A DNA stretch of 64,000 nt from Odontesthes bonariensis (Eukaryota; Chordata; Actinopteri; Atheriniformes; Atherinopsidae), in NCBI RefSeq assembly GCF_027942865.1, contig NC_134515.1, forward strand, positions 14,671,227 through 14,735,226, written 5' to 3'. The position numbers and the translations under genes are program-made. This document shows positions 10,808 through 27,299 of this stretch, piece by piece. The notes under the pieces were generated by a model. It was given only the letters and a program-made list of their open reading frames with translations, was not told the DNA's origin and did no database searches. The first letter of the stretch is position 1. Every line of letters begins with the position of its first letter.

Positions 10808-13800
10808 TTAGTCGGTGGAGAAGAGGTCTCCAGCTGAGGGGAGCGGGGCCAGACCACCGGTCACGTTGGGCAAGAGGGACAGATCAGGGAGACTCTGGAT
10901 GTGGGACTTGAGCTCTTTTCTTACTTGTGTCACCCTCGCCAGTTTCTGCTTATACTCCTGCAGAGAACAATGCAATACAGTACAGGTATGAGCTAACCAT
11001 TATACTCACTGACAATTTTTGTAAATAATTTTAATTCCTGAAATCTGGACAAATGTACAAGCAGGAAATGCATGTTAAAGTATTGTGGAAAAGTCCTTAA
11101 TTATACAAAGATTTCAAAGAAAAAGTGGCCTGACTGTGGTAAGATGAACAATGAACTTCTAAACTAATGTGATGGATCATATAACATGGGTTTTAGATCG
11201 AATTAGTAATATCTGCTGGTAACTGCCATGTGAACAATTAGTTCTTTACACGTCAACAAACTACAATACCTCAGTTTTTAATGTACTGTATATCAACTAA
11301 AGAACGTATGGGCAAATCTTAAAAAAGAGCAAACAGGCCTAAAGGGGAATACATGAGGTGATTTAACACACACAGATTGAGTCAGAGGTTCTTACCTCCA
11401 GTTTCTTCTCCCTCTCCATGAGCGCCTCCTTCTGGCTGCCGATGTATTCAGTCAGCATGCGAGCCAGCTGCCTGCGGTCCTCCAGCTCTGCTGCCAGCCG
11501 CCCGTTGTACTCCGCCAGCAGCAAACAGGCTTCATCCACCGTTTTGGACAGTTTGTCTGCTGCTTCCTTGTCTAGATTGGAGTAAATGTTGTTTGTTGAA
11601 CTCATAGAATATTTTTCACTGAGTTTATGACAGTGAAAGGCAGTGTTGTACATACAGCCTATTGCATGTTTTAATATTCATAGCTTTAATATACTTTGTC
11701 CTCTATTGCTCAGATTTAACTGATCACAATATTTTGTTCTTTCTATGATCTGAAGAAGATGCACATTTAAATCATGTACAGTACATTGCTATAAACTTAC
11801 TGTGAACCATCTTACAGATTTGAAACAATATCTGCAACATTCTGTTTCTATGTTTATCAGTGATCCCTGTACTTTCTACAGTTCTGGTGTTTTTGTTTCT
11901 TATTGTTTTACCCTGTGCTGAAACATCTTCTTTAGTTGTTTCAACAACCACTTTAGTTACTGAACGAACACTACATAAGACAGACGACGCTTAATCAAGC
12001 TGGGCGGTCGACTCTTACCTGTGATCTTCTCCAGCAGAGAAACATCCTGGACTTCCTGCGGCAGTGAGGCGATCTTCTGACGAACAGCTGCGTCACCTGA
12101 TGCAGCGTTCTCCAAGTCCTGCAGGGCTTTGATCAGCTCTTCTGTCTGGAAATGTGAGTCGTGTGTTCATAGGAGAAAGATGGATAAAGTTATGGCGTGG
12201 GGAAACAGTGACCAGAAACACAGACCAGAGCATGAAATAGAAGAGAGATGTACAAGTGTGACTCCACCTCCAGTTCTGCACCTGAATAAACACAAAAGCC
12301 CCATTTCCACTATGCAGTCCGGTACGGGTCGGTTCAGAACGGTTCGCTTATTTCAGTGTTTCCACTACCACGAAAGCGTACCGGTCCTTGGAACCCCTTG
12401 GGGTACCGAGCACACAGGACCGGTTCCAGGCTCTGCTCTACGTTGTTGGTGAGGAGGCTGTGCAGCGGGAGCTCGAAAACCAAAAAGTTTTCCAGCTGAT
12501 TGCCGCAAAAATGGCAGAGAGTGGTTTCAACAGGACCGAGAGCCAGTGTCGCATTAAGCTGAAGAAGCTTGGAGGTGGTTCGAAATTATGGATGTTATTT
12601 GCTGTTATTTGCTATTTACACTTCGGCCCACCCCTGAGGGTCCCCTTTGTACAGTGGGAACGCAAGCCGACCCCAAAGCGACCCGACCCATACCGTACCA
12701 TTCTGAACTGACCCGTGGAAACAAGGCTAATGTATAACTTTACATGATTACAAAAGTCTCTATAGGCACATATTTGAAAATGAGCAGAATGTTTTACAAA
12801 CTCCCCCTAAGGCGAGGGGGCTGGAAGAAGAGGGGTCTGATTTAAGGGTTTTAACATTTCTGTTTTCTTTGGAAAGAAATATTGACATCTAAGTGGAAGC
12901 TTCGCACGACTCAGGATGCTTCAAAACTGGAATTTAAAACCCATAAACCCTTTATTCGGTTAATAAATAATAATAACTGTCGACACATGCACAAGCAGTG
13001 ATGAGTTGATCAAAGTACATTCATTAAAACAAAAACATGTTCAAGTGTGTAATAGGGCTGAACGATATGGACAAAATTTCATATCTCGATATTCATGCCA
13101 GATATCTCGATATCGATACGATATGACTGTGGGTTCAGTGAAAACTAAGCATTTTTCTGAAAAATAAAAAACATAATACAAATGAAGGACGTCTGCATTC
13201 ATCGGGTCTTGAGTTTGTTGTTATAAAATGGGTCGTTAAACTGATGTAAGGTTCAGTCGTCCGGCTCGACCACAGGTCCGTGGTTGTGGCAAAAATGTTC
13301 AATTTCACGGAGCTCGGATTCAACATTCATTTTGCATTCGTTATAGATTTTTGGAATGGCCACTTGATTAAAATATGTTCGGGATGGTATTTTGTAACAT
13401 TTGTCCAGCGTCCAAACCATTTTCTGAAAGCCCTGTTTTGTGACGGTGTACACGGGTACCATGTCTTCTGCAACGTGGTATTTTACAGCATCTGTAATGT
13501 CTTTGTGCCTGGTGGACGTCGACTCAAATGGCGTAACGCTACTGAACGCATCAGCAATCAAACTTTGCTTGGGCTTCACTTCTCCGCCGTTTCTCTCATT
13601 GCAATACACTCTTCGTGCAGCGGTGGTGTTGTTTCAGGTGGTAGAACATGTTTGTTGTGCTGCCTTACCTCGTCGCATTTTTTGCCAAGCACAACCTGCA
13701 CAACACCTCGCTCTGGTTCACATCCTCTTTTCTGAATCCAAAATACCTCCAAATAATGAAAAATGACTTTTTTCACTAAATCTGTCGAATGTGCAGATTC

Positions 13801-16800
13801 TGCACCGGCCTTAGCTTCCGCACTCATGCTTCTCTTTTTAATGTGAATGTAGTTTGTGTGTCTCTGTCTCCCTCCCTCCCTCGGATGTTTGCCATTGGCT
13901 GGCTTCAGCTGTACATAAAGGCAAGCGTAAAAATCATGTTTGCGACTGCCTGAGCTGCACATGCGGGGAAAATCTATATCGTTGAATTTGCGATATTAAT
14001 ATCTTGAATGTTCATATCTAGATATTGATACGATAACGATATATCGTTCAGCCCTAGTGTGTAATGCCTCTTTCAAGAACTGTGGGCATTCTTACCAGCT
14101 GAGTCGCGGAGGCTTCTGTGCTGCGAGGAGAGTTGTGGCTTCTGTAGTCATCGTCATCATCTTCTTCTTCCTCCTGGATCTTCTGATAGCTTCGTTTCAC
14201 AGCTTTCTTTTCTTCTGCAGACAGAGAACAAGTCAACATAATAACAATATCACTAAATGACAGATGAAAACAAAACCATTTCACTTATTCACAACATCAG
14301 TCGTTCTCATCTCATTTCACATTTAGTATTAATCAACTTAATAACTTTTGCAACAAAAAGATTAAAATTCACTTATCATTATTAGTTCATATTATCAAAA
14401 TATATTAATTAACACAATTCCTATCTTTATAAGAGGTCAAAGGAATAAACTCCTAGAATCGCCTCAGAGAAGAAAGAAATCTTAGGCTAAATACGGTGAT
14501 TAAATCAAAATACTGAATCAGAATTCACCTCATAAATGTGGCTCTATCCTGTTCTAACTCTGCTCTTCAACAAAACTTTATAATTCTGCCCATTTTTAAC
14601 AAATACTGCAAACATTTGCGTACACACACAACAACAAGCTTATGTAACAGTCGTCCAACCTGAGGGCCTGGGGCTGTTGGAGTCCTCTATGGCCAGTTTA
14701 AGCTGCTGAATGAAGTCACTTCTGTAAAGGCTCCTCTCTTTCCAGATGTTCAGCAGCCGCTCCATGTGCTTTTTACAGTTCTCGTCTGCTTCCCTGCAGA
14801 GTGGCAGGAAAACAGTGGCGTGAGGGGGAAGACAAGCATAAAAAAAAACATTTTAAAATTAATTGAAACAACATGTGGATCACAAAGCAAAAACTACAAC
14901 TAAGAACTGCTAAATTGCACTTGGTTGTACTGTGGGAATTGTAAGGAAGAAAAAAACGCTACTTTATTCACCGAACTGATTTCTTTTAGAAAACAGAAAG
15001 TAAAAAGAGAAATTTAAAAATACAATAAATTGTATAACAATGTTTTTTAGGCAACTCGGGAAAAAAACAAAATACTTTGTTGATATTTGAGGGAGCAAAA
15101 AAACAAGCATTTGTCTTCATAATACTTCAATGTTGCTTTAAATTGAATCAACTTAAAAGGTCCAGTGTGCAAGACTAAGTGACCTCTACCAGTATTTGCA
15201 TCTTTTCACTGCAATAAGTTGACTTAAAAAATGATAGCTTAACAATCAAATAAAATTGTGAGGTGTGTCCAACCTTAGTGGTTCAATATCCACAACTATC
15301 AATACATCACACTGTACTTTCCTTTCACCGATACAAACTCATTACGCAGACCACAATATGTAGGTGACTGAGAACAAATATTGATCATGTTAAAACATAC
15401 CTGGCAACATGAGAGCAGGCATCCACAAGTACAGTCTCAAAGTCTTTGGTGAACTCTGGTCCTTTTTTCTTGCTGTTCTGGATGACATCGTTAGCTAGAT
15501 ACAGGAACGTCAGCTTTCTGTTGCTTTTAGCTGAAAGACACAGAAAAAAAATAGAAAAATGTCAATACTTAACTGGGAAAGTATCTGGTGACACTGCATC
15601 GCTAATATGTCAGTTTGTTATTTACAATACAGTTAGGTTTGTACTGTCATTACGCCTACTTTTCTTCAGCATATTTCCCATATTTTGTGGGATCGTGACC
15701 ACTGTCACAGTAGAGTGATAATAGCATCAGATGAAGGGCGCCTTTGCTTGCAGCCTCAATGAATAAAAAAGTGGGGGTTCTATTTCCTTCAGGCTGCTAG
15801 CTCCTATCATCCCAGCATGAACTACATTCACTGTGTTGGTGCTACACACAGTTTTACAGAGGCACATCCACCTTTTGCAGTTCACAGACAAGACAGAACA
15901 GGCAGTACTGTGCAGCAGCCTATTCCTATTTATTCCTACTAGCACAGACATGTCCTGCTGCACTTAAGCCAGGCTGTGATGTGGATCTGCAGCGGTGACC
16001 ACAACTGCTTTAAAGTGCTTTTTACTGTGCTTTCTGAAAATGTGGTTTTATGCTGACCAAATAAACAAGGACAACCAATCCAAAGTATAACCTAATTCCC
16101 AAGGTTATAAAGAAAACAATTCAAATGAAAAGAAAAAAGCCACAAAGGTGCAATATGTAGTTGTCACATTAAGCCTTTTCTCCTCCAATGCATTTTACAT
16201 GAATCTCAAGTAGTTGAATGTTGAATTCCATTCACAAAGGATGGTCCAATGCATCCTGTGCTAAAGGAATTAATAAGTGAAGCTCCTCTCTTCAACATTT
16301 AGAGCATGTGACCAGCTCTTATCATGACTGCCAAACATACTTCCAGGTAATTTCCCTCAATAACATTCAAGAGTTAAAAAAACACTTTTCAGCAGGACCT
16401 TAAGTTTACATCTGTCCTGGCTCAGACTGTCACACAGTACGCATCACAGGTAGTGCAGTGAAAAGGGGTCAGTTGATATCACTTTGCGAAATATATTGCA
16501 AAGACCCCATCGTTGTGACTTCATAATACAACCCCTGCATACTGGTAAGTTTATATGTCCATTGAGAGTATTGACGGTACTTTCTGGAAAAATACATGTT
16601 GAATGTGTGATTATTCTTCTGTTTTCACTCCTTGCACAAGGCAAGTAAACACTGGGGAACTTAGTAGTATACAAGCAGTTCAACAAGAAAAGTTTGGTCC
16701 CATGCAGATCTGAAAACAGCTTTTTAAAATCAGACAGCGACACGTTCGCACCTGTTTGACAGATAATCTGTCACAACTGCACCCAATATCACCAGCGACT

Positions 16801-17039
16801 AGTTAAAGGTTACCAGTAACCTGTTTAACGACACAAAAGCTACAACACTGTCTACAAACCAGCATGTTCAGCAGCGGTTAGCTCTCACCTTTCTTCAGCT
16901 CTCGGTGCCACACTTTGACGATGAGGCCCGAGTGTTTGCGGTGGTGGATGATCCACAAAGACAGAGTCTGGACGCTCTGCTGCGAGCTGCTCAACTCCAA
17001 CAGCTTCTTCTCCAGGGCCGACTCAGAGAAGGACGACAT
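10808..17039 (-). CDS. rprd1b: regulation of nuclear pre-mRNA domain-containing protein 1B (CREPT)
   Basis: The gene has seven minus-strand coding exons: 16889-17039, 15401-15530, 14660-14793, 14096-14214, 12019-12145, 11396-11571 and 10808-10957. They join in frame to 328 aa, against ~326 in human RPRD1B. The N-terminal CID domain starts SSFSESALEKKLLELSS and continues NRKLTFLYLANDVIQNSKKK, which binds the phosphorylated RNA polymerase II C-terminal domain. An acidic linker (EEEEDDDDD) follows, then the coiled-coil region (LSKTVDEACLLLAEYNGR) and the C terminus SAGDLFSTD. The linker and the C-terminal tail match RPRD1B rather than RPRD1A. RPRD1B works in the nucleus as a CTD scaffold linked to RPAP2 phosphatase and to transcription and termination control. 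Intron 4 (12146-14095) carries two DNA transposons. I started at the ATG at 17039 because homology begins there; an in-frame ATG at 17066 lies upstream. Confidence 0.96.
12298..12727. mobile_element. non-autonomous TIR DNA transposon with Myb/SANT-like remnant
   Basis: The 430-bp insertion in rprd1b intron 4 has related inverted ends: the left begins GCCCCATTTCCAC and the right, reversed, begins GCCTTGTTTCCAC, followed by similar CGGTACGG-rich subterminal blocks. An internal plus-strand frame encodes EEAVQRELENQKVFQLIA and ESQCRIKLKKL, resembling the Myb/SANT-like DNA-binding domain that accompanies PIF-Harbinger type transposases. No transposase catalytic part is present. The flanking bases (AAA versus TAA) do not give a clean target-site duplication. 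PIF-Harbinger assignment is tentative. Confidence 0.65.
13053..14056 (-). mobile_element. hAT-superfamily DNA transposon, internally deleted
   Basis: This 1004-bp element in rprd1b intron 4 has perfect 8-bp target duplications (GTGTGTAA at 13045-13052 and 14057-14064) and terminal inverted repeats beginning TAGGGCTGAACGATAT. An 8-bp TSD is diagnostic of hAT-like elements. On the minus strand, two broken frames encode an N-terminal piece near 13580-13830 and then a central hAT transposase segment (DAVKYHVAEDMVPVYTVTK, then IPSRTYFNQVAIPKIY) at 13255-13600. The catalytic and dimerisation parts are missing, so it cannot move by itself. Its right end lies about 40 bp inside the intron from the exon 4 donor. 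Confidence 0.9.
15140..16380. other. rprd1b intron DNA around exon 2, possible old repeat fragments
   Basis: A phrase near 15158 (AAAGGTCCAGTGTGCAAGA) and another near 16148 (AAGGTGCAATATGTAG) resemble the ends of common fish short repeats. I could not pair them into one element, because exon 2 of rprd1b lies between them. Nothing else was recognised. Confidence 0.3.
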
Positions 17040-20000
17040 GCCGACAAAAGTGTGTCTGCTTCCCAACCCACTCTAAAGCAACTGAGCTCCGAGCTATTCT
17101 GGATAAACTCGCACCGTCATGAAAACCGAAGTTGTGTCGCTTTCCTTCAGTTTATGCCGCGTCAAACATGCTCTACCTAATAAGACGATATCTCTTTATT
17201 AACTGAGATACTGACGAGATCTACTGAACAAACCTGAGGTGTTTATTAGTTGTTTGTTTACAGCTTCAGCTAATGCTAGCTAGCCGAGCTGAACAGCCAT
17301 CTGCAGAGCAGTGCAGCCCTGAGCTCCTCTGCACTTAAACCCCGCTCAAAGTAAACAAAACTCTTTCAATATTCCGGTTGAATATGCCTCACACGCCAGC
17401 GTATGAAAGAAAAATGCAAAGGGCTGCTGATAAAACTCACACTTTAGCTTTAGCTTCGGCAGCCTGAACTCCTGAAAAAAATTTACTCGAAAAAATGGCA
17501 GCTTGCACTTTCACCTCGACATGTGCGTCGCACATAAGTGACGCAAGCAGAACCGGGGTCCCATCCACTTTATGACGAGAATGAAGGTAAAACCAGACCC
17601 TGCATACTGTTCAAGACTATTTTAAATGGTAACATTGATGCACATCATGTAAAACTGAATCAGCTCTCATTTTGTTTTGGATTGAACCCCAACATTAATC
17701 TTGTTCTTTGGATCTAGTTTGGACCAGTGTCGATCAGGTTAAAAAAGATTTTCTTTTATTTCACATAGTGGTACTGGAGCTTCAGGAGGCTATTTATAAG
17801 TAAATGATTAAAAGGGGGGAAAAAGTGTAAATCAAATATATGTAATACATGTATAGAAAACAATGCAATGATTTTATTTCATGCACAGTCATTACAAATT
17901 ATATTTTTATTTTCATAATATCATTTACTCATTTTGAATTTGATGCTGGCAAGAGTGGGACATGTTTAACACTGTTTCCCCACCTCTTGTTTAAATAAGA
18001 CTGTGGGTTTAGGGATTTAGGAGCCTTGTGCATGGTCTCATTTCTTCCCCTTGGTCCTACCTCCTCGTCCTCTGTTTTGTAGACGTAAGGGCTCCTTTTT
18101 ATGTTAGTGGTCACCGAAGCATTGGGGCATTTGGAGGGCTTTAAAACTACTAGTTCTTGATCTCCAAATGAAAAGTTGCATCTACCTTCTTAAATGGAAG
18201 AATTTATTTAGTTTCTCCACCGAGGTGAGTGGAGTCATGCTGTTGTAATACTTGAGGAATGTGACTTGGCATTGTCCTGCTGAAATAAGAAAGGCCTTCC
18301 GCAATAAAGATGTTGTGTAGATTGCAATATATGTTGCTCCAAAATTCCTGTAAAGATTATTTGATCATTTTAGTGCTGCGGCATATGTGCTTCCAACACA
18401 GATACTGGCTTCTTAACTGTGTGCTGATAATCCCAGAGGACTCTTTATTTCCCAAAATAATTTAAAATTCTGACTCTTCACACAACATGACAGTTTTCCA
18501 CTTTGTCTTAGTTCTTCTTCAATGATCTCACTGTTTACATGCTGACTTTGTTATTTTTTTCTTACATTTGTCGCTGCAGTGCTGAATCCTGCCTGGGCCT
18601 GATGATCACATCCGCTCTTTACTGGTTTTCAGCCTGGTTCCTTGTAAACAGAGACCTCTCTGGATTCCCTGAATCTTTTAAAGAAACTATGTACCGTAGA
18701 TGATGAAATTCTACTTGAAAGTATTTTTTCTCATAGTTAGTTATTGCTCATTCAGGGCACTGGATGCTTATCTTAACATTAATGCTCCTTGCATCTGACT
18801 TTTGAAAAATACTTCTATATTTTCTTATGTTTTGTGTAATAAAAGAAAATAAACAAACAAGTTACGCAAATAATTTGGTGAATTAAGCTAAACATCAAAC
18901 ATAGGTTAAAAGAGAATTTACCACCGAAGAATGTATTAATACAGTCAATAGAAATATTAAATCCAAAGCAACATTTTTTTTGTATTTTAGGTCTCTTTAA
19001 CCTTTTTAAAGTTTTCCTCTTTTTTATTAATTGATTCTAAATGTAAACAAATAAATTGGAGTGATAAACACTAAACGGTTTTTGAGTGATGAACATGAAA
19101 GTGGAGCGCATAAACGGTTTTCCTCGGGTTGCTTTTAGTCTGTGAGATTTAGATTGACTAAAAACTTTAAACAGCATGTTGAAACTGTCAATAAGAGCTT
19201 TTAATATCATTTTCCCAAGTAGTTAGGAGTCCTGATCAGGGTTCTGTTGAAATATCATGAACATGAACTCATGAACTGTAACAATAAATGCTAAATCAAA
19301 AATGATTGCCTCAAAATCACCACATCTAACACATCTAATTGAAAACGACAACAGAACAGATGAAGGGAAAAATTGCAGAGATCTTAAAACCAAATATGAT
19401 ATGCCACAATTAGTATCTCCTTTCAGACATTCAGTGTGTTTAGAAACAGACCCAGAGTAGACAGCCTATGCTTTGATATATTCTAACAGGAAACAAGGAG
19501 ATACAATGGCCACTTTTTTTTTAAACATCACTAGGTCCCCACAGAGAGGAGTTGTCATAATTGTTGTTACATTTTACACTTTTCCTGCTGTAAAGGAGTC
19601 AACATGTCTCTTTACTTTTTCTAACATTATACTGTCACTGATGGGGAAACGTGTTGTTGCTTCGTTGAAGATGTTTTATCTAAACCTGCTGGACAAAAAA
19701 AAAAGGTAATAAAGTCAGATGCTTGCCACATCTGCTTATTACAAAACACCTGTTCTGTGGGAAAGCATTCACGATGCAAATATTTTCACTCAAAATTCTG
19801 TGGTTGAACAGACAAACTCATTTTCATGGGCGTTTGCCTTCACGATACTGTGGTTTACAAAATACACACTATTCCAGTCAAAACAGTGGGTTTGGGATCG
19901 GGATGCAGGTGTACATCAGGCAAATTGTATGTTTGTACAACAGGTGTGTTTGGCAGATTGAGGCTCAAGTATCAGCCAATATACAAATTGAGCCACACCT

Positions 20001-21647
20001 TTACAGGCCTTTTTCACGACAAATTGTTACTCATTTAAGCAGAAAAACCTTTGTAGCTAATAACTAGTGAACGTTTTGTTCATTATTAGTGGGTCAGTGA
20101 GCTTGGACTGACAGTGGTCAGTTGGCAGCACAGACAGTAGCAACATCTACCAATAGGTTCCCTAAGTGAGACGGCTTGATGAACAACATTTATGCATATT
20201 TGCACAATTTTACAAAATAGATTCTTCATTCATTCTTTTGTAATGTGTCATTTATTCTAACCTTTTATCATTTATCAAATTAATTGTAGTTATCAGATTT
20301 TAACTTTTTTACTCCATTACAGTATCCATCCATCCATCCATTTTCTATACCCGCTTAATCCGTCGGTCGGGTCGCAGGGGGGGCTGGAGCCTATCCCAAT
20401 TCACCTAACATGCATGTTTTTGGACAGTAGGAGGATGCCGGAGTACCCAGAAAGAACCCACGCATACACGGGGAGAACATGCAAACTCCACACAGAAAGG
20501 CCCCAGCTGGGAGTTGAACCTGGAACCCTTCTATTACAGTTTGTTTATTCAAATCTTTATATGTTTCTGTGTTTTTTATCAGAGTCAGTGCATATCAATC
20601 ATATTAATCAACATCACTCTGAATGTGCCAATGGAACTGTTGGTCTTTGACCCAATGCTAAATTATCCATTAAAAGATGAATGAAAGATAAACCAATAAC
20701 ACTGAACAGTAGCACAGAAGAAAGCAGAGAAGTACGGTAAAAAGGCCTCCTGGTGAATGAATGAAACCAAAAGCAGGGGATAAACAACACTGCTGAGCAG
20801 ACAGCATTAGCATTATAAGCTTAAAACCCTTTTACATGACAGAGGTGGAAGCATGTTTGCCTGTCTGAGAGTCATTACAGTGTTGACACCTTTGCGTGAA
20901 GAATCTCATTGCTAATAAAAGTTCCAAGAAAAAGTTTCCATCAAGCTTTTTATCCCTCTGTTGATTTTTCCCTCACAACACTTCATGTTCACGTTCGCCT
21001 CAACGTCACTTCATGTCAAGTGAGTATGCAAGTACGTCTAATTGAAATCACAATATCCCTCACTAATCAGGCTTTTTGCCAAATTAGCCCAAAATGGGCC
21101 TCACGAAGGTCTCCAGATGAAATCTTAGCATTTTTCATTAAATTCTTAAAAGACTACATAAATGCAATATGATAAGATTATCAGGTAAAGGAGTCGATAG
21201 ACATTTGAACACTGACAGTTTCATTTGGATACACCAAAATAATAAAGTGCTATTCTGAAGATCCTAATGGATTAGATGTTAATTACATTAAAAACATCCT
21301 GTTCAGGTTAGATTCTTAAAACATCCTCAACAAACTGAAATTTAATCTTCAAAACCTATAAAGCTAATGCCAGTAATGACACTTTATGCCAGTTTATGTT
21401 TGCACTTATCTAAAGGTGTCTATCACTTTTTGGTAAATTAATTACCTTTTAGGGTTTTATGCAACTCACGTTAATGGAAGGTAACACTACACTGACACAA
21501 ACAAATAAGATATGCAAAGAGTTTTCTCTAAACCAGCATTCTCCGGAAAGATGCAAAACCCCCTCCCTCTGTAAGTCCACACACTTAAAAACAGCTTCTG
21601 ATCCATTATCACAAACCCCACTGAGCTCGGAAGGCTGAAGGTGAAGT
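17040..21647. other. intergenic region between rprd1b and the T1R gene
   Basis: The rprd1b promoter should lie in the first ~500 bp, which is less AT-rich and TATA-less by eye. The rest is AT-rich with no coding homology found. It holds the SINE-like repeat at 20324-20532. Short open frames around 19.7-20.1 kb overlap in three frames and show no domain. Confidence 0.5.
20324..20532 (-). repeat. teleost SINE-like interspersed repeat with 8-bp flanking duplication
   Basis: The copy starts with a CCATCCATCCATCC tract, then the family landmarks GGGCTGGAGCCTATCCC, AACATGCATGTTTTTGGACA, CGGGGAGAACATGCAAACTCC and ACAGAAAGGCCCCAG. It is flanked by the direct repeat ATTACAGT at 20316-20323 and 20533-20540, so the boundaries are well defined. 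The same family occurs decayed at 8285-8530. The exact family name needs a repeat library. Confidence 0.75.
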
Positions 21648-25367
<3,720 letters not shown>

Positions 25368-25461
25368 TAGGGTCTGAATGACAAATGCCTGTGGGGTGCA
25401 GTAATAGTTTAGGTTCACCTCCGAATTGATCAGATTTTAAAATGTTAATTGTCTGTGTACA

Positions 25462-25467
25462 AATAAA
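25462..25467 (+). terminator. poly(A) signal of the T1R gene
   Basis: AATAAA lies 95 nt after the stop codon, giving a short 3' UTR ending near 25480-25490. A second AATAAA-like motif follows near 25519. Confidence 0.6.
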
Positions 25468-25499
25468 GTTGCCTTAAACTCGTGTCACAAAAGTAGATT

Positions 25500-26087
25500 A
25501 TTGTTCATAGAAATGAAAATAAAATCTTTAAGCCTGTCTGTGCCAATTTTATGCAACTTCTTAAACTGAAAACAGTTTCACAGTTTAATTGTTCTACATA
25601 AATAACTGGTAGTTCCCTCACTTGGTTGTGCTCCACGTCTCCACCCAGTCACATTAAATTAAGCTGACAAACAGATCTCCTCAGCTGATCTTTGTTTAGA
25701 TTTTTATAAACTAAACACTCAATAACAACATAGTTTAGCACCTCATAATAAGTTAAGGCAACTAAATTAATTAGCTTACATTTGTGAGAATAGATTGATC
25801 TATAATTGTATTGTAACTTAATATTTTTGCATGTTTTGGAGAGGGTGACACCTGCAGGTTTTTTATAACAATAAAAAAAAAAGACTGGTAAAAATCCTCA
25901 CTGTGTCTATAAAATCAAGACAATGAATCTGCTGTTCTTTGTGTTGTTTTTTAGATGTTTATGCAGTTTAGAAATATAATTTTTAGCTTTCATAAAAAAT
26001 AGTATTCTATTTTATTGACTCAATGTGACGCAACATCTCTTTGCATATCAAATAGATACACAATTGGTCTGTCTGTGTGTCTCTGTG

Positions 26088-26127
<40 letters not shown>

Positions 26128-27200
26128 TGTGTCTGTGTCTGTGTGTGTGTGTGCGCGCACGCAGCTACACGCGCACAAGCGCTGCTGCTGTTGGCTGTTG
26201 TTTGAGAGGAGAGATGAAAGGGCCTTTTGTAACTGGGAGGTCAGCACTATTGACCAGTAGATGTGTGAGTAGAGTCCGAGCTCGGCTTTCCCACAGTCTC
26301 TCTGTCCACTCACAGTCTAATACCCTCCGTCAACAATCGAAGTGTGCCATGGCTGAACAAGCAGCGGTTTTATTGTCGCAGGCACAAAGGAGCAGAGCAA
26401 GACGCCCTGGAATTCAGGAGTCTTATTTCACATCTGAATCATAAAAAATCTCATTTCTCATTGTGGAATATTTCAAAGTTGCAGAATTTTTTTTTCCACC
26501 TCGTGAGACTTCAGCTTTGCACAACATCATGAGTCGAGGTTCCACTCCAACAACCGTATCGGGAGATCCAAGACGTTCCAACATAAAAGTTAGACCTTTT
26601 AATGAGACCAGACCAGATTACCTCTGTACCTGCTTGTCATTGAATGAATGATTTGTTATTCTATCTCTGCTGTTTGGCATTCACAGAAATCAGTGTTTGG
26701 TTGGGCTCTCTGTTGCTCTAAATCCAACACAAAATTAAAGTCACAAGAACATCAGCAGAGTTAAATATTGCTGTTTATTCACAAAAGCTCTCACAAAATC
26801 ACAAGTTCGGTCTCACTCAGATGAACCTCATTTACAATGTGTGGTACCCATTTGACAGTCGAAGATTTATGAAAAGATTTTGAGATATTTTGCAAAGAAT
26901 TTGATAGGAACAAACGTGCCACTATTTATTTAATATAAAGTTGGAAATATGGTTTGGTTGCACAGTAGCAATTGAATCTATCATATTCTTCCTTTCATCA
27001 GTTCCTTTTCCCTTGATACGATTAATCCAATAAGCAATGTTTAATTATTCCCAGGATGGACATCAGGGACTGCGATGCATGTTCCCCTGAGTGACTGGAG
27101 ACTGAGATAAGCAACAGCTCCTGATAAGAGGTGCACAGCACATTATTCTTAGCCTGACATATTGTATGGAAATGGTTTTATCTTTAGTGGCCAGCTTACG
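25500..27200. other. intergenic region with a (TG)n microsatellite
   Basis: This lies between the T1R 3' end and the first hes5-type promoter. A compound (TG)n/(TGTC)n repeat runs at about 26080-26155. A short frame near 26349 (good Kozak context, 31 codons) has no homology that I recognise. Nothing else is evident. Confidence 0.5.
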
Positions 27201-27236
27201 ACAGCTTCACCTCTTAGTTATTGATGTTCCTGCGAG

Positions 27237-27299
27237 TGATGCAAGTCCCAGCCCTGCCTGAGCTGCATGGCTTTGTTATGCTAATTCCACACTATAAAT
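27237..27299 (+). promoter_or_regulatory. core promoter of hes5-type gene 1, with degenerate RBPJ position
   Basis: A TATAAAT box lies at 27293-27299. The block from about 27250 (CCAGCCCTGCCTGAG, GGCTTTGTTATG) is shared with the promoter of hes5-type gene 2. In gene 2, an RBPJ site TGTGGGAA sits 47 bp upstream of TATA. Here the aligned position (27237-27244, 48 bp upstream) reads TGATGCAA, which no longer fits the RBPJ consensus. Confidence 0.6.

Noticed and set aside
13440-13766. Plus-strand open frames of 108-151 codons
   Set aside because: They are antisense to the hAT transposase remnant and show no domain of their own.
15158-16165. Possible single transposon bounded by GGTCCAGTGTGCAAGA and GTGCAATATGTAG
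   Set aside because: rprd1b exon 2 lies between the two phrases and the ends do not form inverted repeats.
26349-26444. Possible small protein starting MAEQAAVLLSQAQRSRARR with good Kozak context
   Set aside because: Only 31 codons, no homology, no promoter or poly(A) signal close by.
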